Assembly (NCBI GenBank): GCA_028825025.1
Contig: JAPKAX010000002.1
Span: 1-54,669 of the forward strand
Origin: Rhodospirillales bacterium
Lineage (GTDB): Bacteria > Pseudomonadota > Alphaproteobacteria > Rhodospirillales > Casp-alpha2
DNA: 54,669 nt
Reading direction: 5' to 3'
How positions within the stretch are numbered: the stretch's first letter is position 1; every line of letters starts with the position of its first letter. A program made the position numbers and the translations under genes. Under the pieces are notes generated by a model. The model worked only from the letters and a program-made list of their open reading frames with translations. It was not told the origin of the DNA and did not search any database. Of the stretch, positions 9,983 through 19,000 are shown one piece after another.

Positions 9983-10705
9983 CTAGGCTCCTGCTAGTCC
10001 TACCGTTAGCCCACCGCAGACATAAAGCACTTGCCCGGTAACGAATCCGCTACGTTCATCCATAAAATAGCTAGTTGCATGGGCGATATCGTCTGGATTT
10101 CCCATGCGTTTCATAGGAACATTTGCAATAATTGCCTTTGCCTGATCCGATTCGGGTGGGTTGTTTTTCCAAAATGCGGTGGTCGCTATGGGACCGGGGG
10201 CAATGCAATTAACTGTAATGCCATGCTTTGCCATCTCTAAAGCCCAAGTGCGGCTCATGGATAAAATAGCTCCTTTCGATGCACAATAGCTGGTTCGTAG
10301 CTCTTTACCCAAAACAACCCGGCTGGCGGTGGATACAATACGGCCATATTTTTCTTCGCGCATGGTCGGCAACAGAGCTTGCGTACATAACATTGCGGCA
10401 CGGGCATTGGTGTTGAGGACACGTTCAAAATCATCCAGCGTTACATCTTCTAGTGCTGCTGGGGTAACGATACCAACATTATTCACCAAGCCAGTTATCG
10501 TATACTTTGCTGTTAATTCAGCTAAACAAGACTTAGCCGCATCTGCATCAGATAAATCCACCTTATAGAATTTACTAAAATGTTCATGTGATGGATCGGT
10601 AATATCCAAAATGAGAACTCGAAACCCGTCTTCAGTTAGGCGTTTGCTAACTGCTTTGCCAATGTTGTGGGAACCACCGGTTACCAGCACATAGTTATCT
10701 GTCAT
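9983..10705 (-). CDS. SDR family oxidoreductase
   Basis: 240 aa, TGGSHNIG, NNVGIV, YCASKGA, GQVLYVCGG. Confidence 0.9.
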   Translation of the reverse strand: MTDNYVLVTGGSHNIGKAVSKRLTEDGFRVLILDITDPSHEHFSKFYKVDLSDADAAKSCLAELTAKYTITGLVNNVGIVTPAALEDVTLDDFERVLNTNARAAMLCTQALLPTMREEKYGRIVSTASRVVLGKELRTSYCASKGAILSMSRTWALEMAKHGITVNCIAPGPIATTAFWKNNPPESDQAKAIIANVPMKRMGNPDDIAHATSYFMDERSGFVTGQVLYVCGGLTVGLAGA

Positions 10706-10708
10706 TAA

Positions 10709-11170
10709 TTATCCCTCTGCTGAATTATTCATATTGGTACAATTGCGCCAAATCCTGTTCCAATCGTTGCCCAATAAATCTTGTTCAGCACCGTCTCTGT
10801 GAAATTTATTAGGGACCTGAAAAATGGCTAAAAAGAGGCCGCCTTCTGGGGCCCAAGCCTTATGCCGGCTACCCGCTGGTCGCCAAACAAAGTCACCTTT
10901 TTTACATTCCCCTTCGCCACACACCAAGCGCCCCTCAAGAACAAATGTTTGTTCGATTTGCATGTGGGAATGATCGGGAAGGGCGACACCGGGGGCCATT
11001 CGCATGATCACCGTTAACAGCCCTGATGACTTTTCGAAGACTAACGTTTTGGTTTCAACCCCTTCAACGTCGGTTGGCTCCCAAGGCAAATCATCAACGC
11101 CAACAAACCGCGATTGCAAACCGCTCAAATTTTTATGGTTTCCTGCATTTGGTGTGATTGCGGTGGTCAT
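10709..11170 (-). CDS. Cupin domain-containing protein
   Basis: 153 aa, PDHSHMQIEQTFVLEGRLVCGEGECKKGDFVWRPAGSRH. Confidence 0.88.
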   Translation of the reverse strand: MTTAITPNAGNHKNLSGLQSRFVGVDDLPWEPTDVEGVETKTLVFEKSSGLLTVIMRMAPGVALPDHSHMQIEQTFVLEGRLVCGEGECKKGDFVWRPAGSRHKAWAPEGGLFLAIFQVPNKFHRDGAEQDLLGNDWNRIWRNCTNMNNSAEG

Positions 11171-11182
11171 AATTCGAACTCC

Positions 11183-11625
11183 TTATTTTCCCATATACAA
11201 TTTTTCTAAAGCGGTTAAGGCATCATCTGTTAAGGGGCTCATGCCACGAGCCGCAACGGCTTGATCTAAATGGGATAGTTCAGTCATGCCGACGATGCAT
11301 TAGGCTAATTGTATGTTAGAGAAGGCAAAAACTGGATCGCAGTTTGAGACCTGGAGCCATAGGGGGGCAATTGATCGGCGTTCATAACGAGCGTTTGAAG
11401 CACCCGCTGTGCTAACTCTTCCTCCAATTTGACGTTTAAATCTGTGATTTGTATTTCACGTCCGTGTCGAGTTTCGGTGACCAGAACGCCAAAGGCAATC
11501 GTGCGGCGTAAAGCCTCACGTTTCGTCTCGTCATTGGGATCAATTAAAATGCCGCCAACACATCCACCACCAAATACGACTTCTGATACCTCTAAACCGG
11601 TTTTCCTAAACGCACGGTACTTCAT
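11183..11625 (-). pseudogene. Internally deleted aldo/keto reductase remnant
   Basis: N-term MKYRAFRKTGLEVSEVVFGGGCVGG...EALRRTIAFGV is followed after a short junction by C-terminal AKR sequence in another frame (AFSNIQLA*CIVGMTELSHLDQAVAARGMSPLTDDALTALEKLYMGK*), with an internal stop. Confidence 0.75.
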
Positions 11626-11643
11626 AAGTTCCCCCTTTAATGA

Positions 11644-12744
11644 TCAGGCGTCTTTTACGCGGTAGTCCTTTATTACGTCAGCATCAGGCTCCATGCCTAA
11701 ACCGGGGCCGTTGGGGACAGTATACCGACCGTTCACAGGCTTGATGGCATCTCCGTACAAACACGCCTCACGGTCCAAATAGAACCATTCAACGTACCCT
11801 GGATTGGCTTCAGCAGCTGTTAAATGGAGTGTCGCTAAAAAGCCTGGTCCAAAATAAGGTGAATGCGGCATTAATTGTACCCCGTTTAAGGCAGCTAAGG
11901 CAGAAATTTTCCGGAATTCTGTAATACCACCAACCTTGGTAACACTCGGTTGCGCATAGGTGACAGCGCCTGCTTTTATCATTTCGCGGAATTGAAACGC
12001 CGTACACGCGTTCTCCCCAGCGGCAATGGCAACACCACTATCGGCACGTAACTTAGCTAAACTGCTAAAATCTTCTGGTGGGAAAATAGGTTCTTCAAGC
12101 CATAATAAATCATAAGGTTTGAACTTCATTGCCATGTCGTAAGCTTCTGTTGGTGTCCATGGGCAATTGGTATCTACCATAATAGGAACATTTGGGCCAG
12201 CAGATTTTCGGGCCGCTGCGACTTCAGCAACTCCTGTTTCATGGAGCTTTATAAGGCCAAACCCTTCATCAAGAGAAGACTTCACTTTACTTGCAACCAA
12301 ATCTGGGTCGGCATATTTAAACAGGCTGGAATAACCAACCAGATCATCGCGTACGCACCCACCCAGTAAATTAACAACCGGAACCCCTGCGGCTTTACCC
12401 GCTATATCCCACAGCGCTATATCTACACCAGATATGGCATGTATGATCATACCGTACCGACCAAAAAGGTGTAAGTTTTTTTGTAATCGATGAGACAGCC
12501 CCGCAATATCGGTTGCATCTTCACCAATTAACATCGGCACAACCATTTCTTCTAAAATGCCCTGAATGGCGCGCCTTGAATTGTAGGCAAAAGCGTCACC
12601 CCAGCCCACAATACCGGTATCTGTTTCGATCCGGACCAACATCGTATTCAGACTTCGCCAAGCGTGAGATCCGAAACCGTAGGGTTTGCCACCAAACTCG
12701 AAAGGGATCGCTAGGGGTATGATGTCTACTTTCGCGATTTTCAT
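11644..12744 (-). CDS. Mandelate racemase/muconate lactonizing enzyme family protein (enolase superfamily)
   Basis: 366 aa, IMVDTN, LEEPIFPPED, IAAGENACTAFQF, LMPHSPYFGPG. Confidence 0.92.
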   Translation of the reverse strand: MKIAKVDIIPLAIPFEFGGKPYGFGSHAWRSLNTMLVRIETDTGIVGWGDAFAYNSRRAIQGILEEMVVPMLIGEDATDIAGLSHRLQKNLHLFGRYGMIIHAISGVDIALWDIAGKAAGVPVVNLLGGCVRDDLVGYSSLFKYADPDLVASKVKSSLDEGFGLIKLHETGVAEVAAARKSAGPNVPIMVDTNCPWTPTEAYDMAMKFKPYDLLWLEEPIFPPEDFSSLAKLRADSGVAIAAGENACTAFQFREMIKAGAVTYAQPSVTKVGGITEFRKISALAALNGVQLMPHSPYFGPGFLATLHLTAAEANPGYVEWFYLDREACLYGDAIKPVNGRYTVPNGPGLGMEPDADVIKDYRVKDA

Positions 12745-12784
12745 TTGGAGCTCCAGTTTTATTGTTCAAGTAGTTGTATGTGGG

Positions 12785-13060
12785 TCACTTCTTTTTTTGG
12801 GTGTTCTTATCACCTTCTAAGTCATAAGCTTCCCCATAGGTGGTTCTGGATACCTGTTTGCGAATAGCTTCAACTTGCGATAAATCTAGTGCGTTATCAG
12901 CTATTTTATTTGATCGCTCTTCAACCCAAGCATCGTCGATATCAATGGTCCGCATGACCATGATATGCAGCGTAAAAAGAACGGACCAGATTAATAAGGG
13001 CCAGAAAAACCACCATGTGGTCGGCCATATGATTTGGCTGATGATAATAAGGATCATCAC
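12785..13060 (-). CDS. Small 2-TM membrane protein in TRAP operon
   Basis: ~91 aa from GTG at 13060; two hydrophobic helices then charged tail DIDDAWVEERSNKIADNALDLSQVEAIRKQV; start uncertain (frame stays open upstream). Confidence 0.65.
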   Translation of the reverse strand: MMILIIISQIIWPTTWWFFWPLLIWSVLFTLHIMVMRTIDIDDAWVEERSNKIADNALDLSQVEAIRKQVSRTTYGEAYDLEGDKNTQKKK

Positions 13061-13155
13061 GGTGGTGTATATGCGTTTGTGAATAGGAAGGGTTTGGCGG
13101 GCGAAATTTAAAAGTCGCGCGCTCGGTGTTACTGAATTATGATCGTTTTCAGAAA

Positions 13156-13638
13156 TTACAGACCACCACTATTATCACGGAATATATCTTCAACGCGAAC
13201 TGGAAATGACGGGTAGGCTTTCGCTATAGCCACGATGCGTAATGAATAACGCAACATCAGTAATAAAACGACGGTAACGATAAGGGTATCTACGTTCTCG
13301 CGCTCAGCACCAAAGCCGTAAAAGAATAGATATGCCAGCGAGAGAAGAGGAGTGGCACTTAAATAAAGGGCTGCGTAATAGTTTTTCAAGAAGCCGAAAA
13401 TTACGGCAGCACAAACAACAGTAAAGCCATAAAAGCCAACGCCAGATCCATATTGTTCTGCGCCTTTACCCATTGAAAATAAAGATATAACTGCAAAAAG
13501 AACGCCAAGGATAAGTGAGTACGAGATGATTTCACTTTTACCTTGGCGTTGATTTAGCTCAGGAACTGCAGTGAAGTATGGAGTGGTTTGTTCATTCCAA
13601 ATGTATTTCTTGAAAAGGCTGTCCCAATCCATACCCAT
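13156..13638 (-). CDS. Multi-TM membrane protein in TRAP operon
   Basis: 160 aa with about four hydrophobic helices, between dctQ and the 2-TM ORF on the same strand. Confidence 0.7.
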   Translation of the reverse strand: MGMDWDSLFKKYIWNEQTTPYFTAVPELNQRQGKSEIISYSLILGVLFAVISLFSMGKGAEQYGSGVGFYGFTVVCAAVIFGFLKNYYAALYLSATPLLSLAYLFFYGFGAERENVDTLIVTVVLLLMLRYSLRIVAIAKAYPSFPVRVEDIFRDNSGGL

Positions 13639-13665
13639 ATTACTGTTTCCCTGTTGTCTTCGTTC

Positions 13666-14436
13666 TTATTTGTTTTTAGCCAATTTTTCAGCCTCAACGC
13701 GGGCTTTGACTTCAGCTGCCCTTTTCTTCAACACATCCTCTGTTTTAGAGTAATCAAGGCGTTCTTTACCTTCGACCATTCCGCCTTCTTGTTCTGGCCA
13801 CTCTACGGTCATCATTGGGAACCGAACATTTTTCGGGCCAAACATTGCGTAGGTAATTTGTAGCCACACAGAGAGACCAGCCACAATTGCGACAAAGATG
13901 CCTGCAACCAAGAATGATTTAATGATCCAACGATGCGTTAGCCCCACCATAGAAGAGGAAATTTCACCAATCATGAATGAATCATAGGCATAGATGGTCG
14001 CGAAGTAGAGCAGGATGCAAAGATATGGAATGAAGAAGAAGGTTAAGCCAACCCACTCGCACCATAATTTCTTACTAAATGCCAAGTTTTCACGAACCAA
14101 GTCAACCCGAACGTGAGTGTTCCAGATGTATCCATATCCAAGAACCAAAGTAAACAGAACGGTATGGGAATGCCATTCCAATTCCTGTAACAAAGTTGAG
14201 CCAAAAATGCCACTGACGTTTTCAACCAAAAATAATTGAAACTCGCCCGTTTTACGCAAACCCAAATCAAAAATCGTGATTAGGACCAACGGCATTATAA
14301 ACCAAGAACCGAAGCGACCGAACACGTCTACGAATTTGCGTAGTTTTTCACAAAGCTGCAGCATCATTGGCATATCGTCATCGGTATAATGATGAAATTC
14401 CGCGGTTGCTGTATCGTTAGTTGATGTATTACTCAT
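13666..14436 (-). CDS. dctQ: TRAP transporter small permease subunit
   Basis: 256 aa, ~4 TM, DctQ position and pattern (LLQELEWHSHTVLFTLVLGYGYIWNTHVRVDLV). Confidence 0.85.
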   Translation of the reverse strand: MSNTSTNDTATAEFHHYTDDDMPMMLQLCEKLRKFVDVFGRFGSWFIMPLVLITIFDLGLRKTGEFQLFLVENVSGIFGSTLLQELEWHSHTVLFTLVLGYGYIWNTHVRVDLVRENLAFSKKLWCEWVGLTFFFIPYLCILLYFATIYAYDSFMIGEISSSMVGLTHRWIIKSFLVAGIFVAIVAGLSVWLQITYAMFGPKNVRFPMMTVEWPEQEGGMVEGKERLDYSKTEDVLKKRAAEVKARVEAEKLAKNK

Positions 14437-14493
14437 ATTTCATTTCCTCATAGATTTTAACTTGAGAAGTCTTTTGTTCAGTTATCTTATTGA

Positions 14494-16002
14494 TCAGTCG
14501 TATACAGAAAGCATAAGCGACAGAGCAATATCCGGCTGCCACATAACCATTCCAAGGCCTATCAATTGAAGGATAACGAAGGGAATAATACCCTTGTAAA
14601 TGCTTTGTATTTTGATCTCTTTTGGGGCAATACCCTTCAAGTAAAATAAAGCAAATCCGAACGGCGGCGTTAAGAACGACGTTTGCAGATTGATTGCCAT
14701 CAAAATAATGAACCAAAAAATGATATTCTTTGCTGCAATATGATCACCAAATTCCATGCTTGCCACCAACGGTGCAAACACAGGAAGAACAATCAACGTG
14801 ATCTCGATCCAATCAAGGAAGAAGCCCAACATAAATGTTAAACCCATAATCAAGAAAAGGAGGCCCCAAGACGTTAATCCAGCATTCAAAATAGCATGCT
14901 CAACAATATCATCACCACCCAAAGAGCGGTAGACGTAAGCGAAGCAAGTCGCACTGACAATGATGAAGAAGATCATTGAAACGGTCCGAGCTGATGTATG
15001 GCAAACATCTTGAACAAGTTTGAAGGTCAAACGCTTGTTAAAGAAGGCCAAAACCATAACACCAAAACCACCAACAGCTCCCGCCTCGCTTGGCGTTGCG
15101 ATCCCCATCAAAATCGAGCCTTTGATCATTGAGATCAAGAATACTGGTGGCAAGAAACTTTTAAAGATCATGCCTGGGTAATCTTTTCTTGGGATATCTA
15201 ACAATTCAGGTGGTAACGGAGGAGCCACTTCAGGCCTTAAGCGCGCATAAAGGGCAACATATAAGAGGTATAAAGTGGCTAAAAATAGGCCAGGAACAAT
15301 CGCAGCCATAAAGACGTTACCTACAGATACCGCCAACAAGTCGGCCATAATAATCAGCATGATGCTCGGTGGAATTAGAATGCCCAGCGTACCAGACGCT
15401 GCAATTGTTCCACAAGAAAGCGAGTGGCTGTAACCTTGGCGCATCATTGTAGGAAGTGCCAATGCAGTCATCATAGTAACAGAAGCACCAATAATTCCGG
15501 TCATAGCAGCCAAAACTGTTCCCATAATGGTCACTGCTAAAGCCAATGATCCCGGCACACGCTTTAAAAGCACCTGAACACAATACAACAGATCGTTCGC
15601 AACACCGGACCGTTCCATCATAACGCCCATGAAGACGAAGGCTGGAATTGAGACAAGAACAAGGTTTTCAGCCGCTGTACCCCAAATACGAGGTAAGAAG
15701 TTAAAGAACTCGATCAGTGAAAAGTTATCGAGAAAATAGCCGAGGAGACCAAATGCCAAGGACAGTCCACCTAGAATGAAGGCAACTGGAAAGCCCGTGA
15801 ACAGAAGGAACGCAAGCATTCCAAACATTACAAATGGCAGATAATCTTGGACGAAGTACAGCAGCTCTTCCTGTCCTTCAGGATTTAAATTCAAAACGGC
15901 CGCGTAAGCGAGCCCGATTACCGCGAGAATAATAACGACAGCAATAAGCGGTCCGTTACGTTTCGCGTCTTTTGCGATAGCTTCCATTAAATGGCCCCAC
16001 AA
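14494..16002 (-). CDS. dctM: TRAP transporter large permease subunit
   Basis: 502 aa, FTGFPVAFILGG, LVSIPAFVFMGVMMERSGVANDLL, GTLGILIPPSIMLIIMADL, TPSEAGAVG. Confidence 0.93.
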   Translation of the reverse strand: MWGHLMEAIAKDAKRNGPLIAVVIILAVIGLAYAAVLNLNPEGQEELLYFVQDYLPFVMFGMLAFLLFTGFPVAFILGGLSLAFGLLGYFLDNFSLIEFFNFLPRIWGTAAENLVLVSIPAFVFMGVMMERSGVANDLLYCVQVLLKRVPGSLALAVTIMGTVLAAMTGIIGASVTMMTALALPTMMRQGYSHSLSCGTIAASGTLGILIPPSIMLIIMADLLAVSVGNVFMAAIVPGLFLATLYLLYVALYARLRPEVAPPLPPELLDIPRKDYPGMIFKSFLPPVFLISMIKGSILMGIATPSEAGAVGGFGVMVLAFFNKRLTFKLVQDVCHTSARTVSMIFFIIVSATCFAYVYRSLGGDDIVEHAILNAGLTSWGLLFLIMGLTFMLGFFLDWIEITLIVLPVFAPLVASMEFGDHIAAKNIIFWFIILMAINLQTSFLTPPFGFALFYLKGIAPKEIKIQSIYKGIIPFVILQLIGLGMVMWQPDIALSLMLSVYD

Positions 16003-16038
16003 TTTTTATAGGTATGATACAAATTCAGAAGATGAATA

Positions 16039-16072
16039 TAAAAAAACCGGGACCCAGTCTCCAGGGCCCCGG
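16039..16072 (-). terminator. Rho-independent terminator between dctP and dctM
   Basis: Minus-strand CCGGGGCCC-TGGAGACT-GGGTCCCGG followed by TTTTTTTA; 9-bp stem with one G-U pair. Confidence 0.85.
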
Positions 16073-16101
16073 CTGTTTTATCGAGATCTTTGGCTTACCG
16101 A

Positions 16102-17178
16102 TTACTTCAGGTAAGTCGCATTAAGAGACTGAGCATCGCCCCATTTCTTGTAAGATTTACGGAACGAAGCATAGCTGTCGTTCACTTCTTTGAACAATGG
16201 GTCTTTTGCTGAATCTTCAGCAATAACTTCATTCCAAGACTTTTCAAACACACCTAGCTGTTCATCAGTCCAGCGGCGAGTTTTAACGCCATATTTGGTA
16301 CCCATTTCAACCATAGCGAATGGGTTGACGTACTCGGTCTCAGCAAACGTGTTCACGATGCTGTCACCACAAGCTGTCTCAACCATAGCTTGGCGCTGAT
16401 CGGAAAGACCATCAAACTTAGCCTTGTTGACCAAAAGTTGGCTAACAGAAGTCTGCTGGTGCCAACCAGGGAAGTAGTTGTTCTTGGCGATTTGGTAGAA
16501 GCCATACTTGATGTCCATAGCTGGCATCGAGAATTCAGTCGCATCGATAACGCCTTTTTCAAGCGCTGGGAAGATATCGCCACCAGCTAGAAGCTGAGTG
16601 GAAACACCAATCTTCTGCATGACGCGAGCGCCAAGACCGAAGAAACGCATTTTCATGCCGCGAAGTTGCTTAAGGTCTTTGATTTCTTCTTTAAACCAAC
16701 CAGAAGTTTCTGGTCCAATAGCAAAGCAATCCATCTGCGTGATGCCGTGCTTAGCATAGATACGCTTTTGGATAACGTCACCGCCACCAAATTTCTTCCA
16801 TGCAAAGTACTCGCCCATGGATGGACCAAAAGGCACAGCAGTGAAGAATGCCAATGCTGGGTATTTACCAACATCATAACCAGCTGTAGTCCAAGCTGCT
16901 TCAACAGAACCTTTAGAAGTCGCATCAAAACCTTCGTTACCTGGGATCAAAGCGCCCGGCTCGAAGAATTTCATTGTGAAACTACCGCCGGAAAGGCGTT
17001 TGATTACTTTGGAGAAGCGAACGCCTGAAGAACCCAAGTGAGGAACAGCTGCGCCCCATGCACTATGCATTTTCCATTTTACGCGCTTTTCAGCAGCGTC
17101 AGCAGAGCCTGAAACTCCAACTACGCCCATGGCAACAGCCGCAGCTGCTGCAATGCTTACAAAAATTTTCTTACTCAT
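16102..17178 (-). CDS. dctP: TRAP transporter substrate-binding protein (TakP-like)
   Basis: 358 aa with signal peptide, GGDIFPALEKGVIDATEFSMPAMDIKYGFYQIAKNNYFPGWHQQTS. Confidence 0.93.
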   Translation of the reverse strand: MSKKIFVSIAAAAAVAMGVVGVSGSADAAEKRVKWKMHSAWGAAVPHLGSSGVRFSKVIKRLSGGSFTMKFFEPGALIPGNEGFDATSKGSVEAAWTTAGYDVGKYPALAFFTAVPFGPSMGEYFAWKKFGGGDVIQKRIYAKHGITQMDCFAIGPETSGWFKEEIKDLKQLRGMKMRFFGLGARVMQKIGVSTQLLAGGDIFPALEKGVIDATEFSMPAMDIKYGFYQIAKNNYFPGWHQQTSVSQLLVNKAKFDGLSDQRQAMVETACGDSIVNTFAETEYVNPFAMVEMGTKYGVKTRRWTDEQLGVFEKSWNEVIAEDSAKDPLFKEVNDSYASFRKSYKKWGDAQSLNATYLK

Positions 17179-17548
17179 ATTAGTCGTCTCCCTATTCGGA
17201 TTAATAACCTGTCGTAATGATTGCGGAACCTAAGTTCGAGATAACCGTTTATTTTGGCTTACATCTCTTCGCATACGTTATTGTATACATTAATCAGTCC
17301 GAGATGTGAACATCTTAATTTTTTAAAGTGTGACCAAACATAAATAATTAAATCACCTCCTAGGCATGGTAGCAATAAATCAACAGTCTCAGTTACACGT
17401 TTTTGACAAAATAAATCAAAAATTTATAATTTATTTTATACTAATAATCTTAGATACCTTATTACGGGGATGCAACCTCTTAAGAGTATCCATTATCAAT
17501 AGTATTAATATTTGCTCACAATATATATGCAGTTCTAATCGGCTGAAT

Positions 17549-18097
17549 TTAGCTCAATTCGGCTGAAGCACCGTTAGATTCAGGTACCTCAAAGACATTA
17601 ATCGTCATAGAAATAAGGGTGTAATAGCCAAGAATTCCAGTTAGGTCGACTACTCCCGCTTCACCTAAAGCATCAACGGCGCGCGCATACAGCTCGTCAT
17701 TTATATATCGATCCGTGTGCAGTGTTTTCGAAAACGCATGAACCACAGCCTCGTCTTCGTGTTCAAATATAGGGTTCTGGTGGGTGCGAATAGCTTCAAT
17801 GACATCTGGTGATAGGCCCGCTTCAAGGGCAATCGGTTTATGGGCGGACCATTCAAACTCTGAACTCCATACACGCGCCGTTGTTAATATTGCTAATTCA
17901 GATAAGCGCGGCTCCAATGATGTATCGAAACGACAATAGCGGCCAAGCGCTTGTGCTGCGCTGGCAAGTTCTGGGCGGTTTAACCAAACGGCTAGCGGCC
18001 CGCGAACGGCACCGCGCGGCCCAGAAACGATAGTGTCGTGCACTTGGCGTTGGTCGTCGGTCATGTTTTCAGGCAATAAGATGGGGATACGTGTCAT
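17549..18097 (-). CDS. Carboxymuconolactone decarboxylase family protein
   Basis: 182 aa, LEPRLSELAILTTARVWSSEFEWSAHKPIALEAGLSPDVIEAI. Confidence 0.9.
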   Translation of the reverse strand: MTRIPILLPENMTDDQRQVHDTIVSGPRGAVRGPLAVWLNRPELASAAQALGRYCRFDTSLEPRLSELAILTTARVWSSEFEWSAHKPIALEAGLSPDVIEAIRTHQNPIFEHEDEAVVHAFSKTLHTDRYINDELYARAVDALGEAGVVDLTGILGYYTLISMTINVFEVPESNGASAELS

Positions 18098-18214
18098 GTC
18101 GGATTCCTGTGGGATATATGAATGAATGAATAAACGTGTGTGAGTTCAATAATACCGTATTATATAATCAATATAAAATAGATTTATTTTTGTAAAAATT
18201 AAACGGAGGTTGAT

Positions 18215-18997
18215 GTGGACGTACGTATGGATGGGCGCAATGCTATTATTACGGGCGGCAGTAAAGGGCTTGGAAAGGCCATGGCTATAGAATTTTCTAA
18301 ATCTGGGGCCAGTGTTGCACTTGTATCGCGGGGGCAGGAGGCATTAGACGCTGCAAAAGCCGAAGTTGCTGAGGTGAGCGACGGTAAAGTGATCACCGTC
18401 GCGGCTGATATTCGCCAGGCTGATGAATGCATACGCGCCGTGGCTGAGGCGGAAGCGGCACTTGGTGGCATTGATATTTTGGTCAATAACGCCGGTACAT
18501 CTCAGCGCGGACCGTTTTTGGAAGTTAGCGACGAATTATGGCAAGACGATCTGGATTTAAAATTGTTTGCCTCGATTCGATTAAGTCGTTTGGTCATCCC
18601 CGGCATGCGTGACCGACGCTGGGGCCGGATTATTAACGTGCTTAATGTGGGGGCTAAAATGCCGAGCGCTGAAGGCGCTCCGACAGCCGTTAGCCGGGCG
18701 GCGGGAATGGCATTAATGAAGGTACTAGCCAATGAAGGCGCACCACATAACGTTTTGGTCAACGGAATGCTGGTCGGAAAAATCCGCAGCGATCAATGGG
18801 AACAGCGTCACGCCAAAGACCCCGACGGTTTATCGCTAGAAGACTGGTACACCGAAACTGGCAAAGAACAACCCATGGGCCGTTTGGGCTTGGCCCAAGA
18901 ATTCGCCAACATGGCCTGCTTTTTAGCCTCCGATGCTGGGTCATATATTAATGGGGCCGCCATCAACGTTGATGGCGGTTTATGTAAGGTCGTCTAA
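18215..18997 (+). CDS. SDR family oxidoreductase
   Basis: 260 aa, TGGSKGLG, NNAGTSQRG, C-term SYINGAAINVDGGLCKVV; usual YxxxK region is atypical. Confidence 0.88.
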   Translation: MDVRMDGRNAIITGGSKGLGKAMAIEFSKSGASVALVSRGQEALDAAKAEVAEVSDGKVITVAADIRQADECIRAVAEAEAALGGIDILVNNAGTSQRGPFLEVSDELWQDDLDLKLFASIRLSRLVIPGMRDRRWGRIINVLNVGAKMPSAEGAPTAVSRAAGMALMKVLANEGAPHNVLVNGMLVGKIRSDQWEQRHAKDPDGLSLEDWYTETGKEQPMGRLGLAQEFANMACFLASDAGSYINGAAINVDGGLCKVV

Positions 18998-19000
18998 AGG

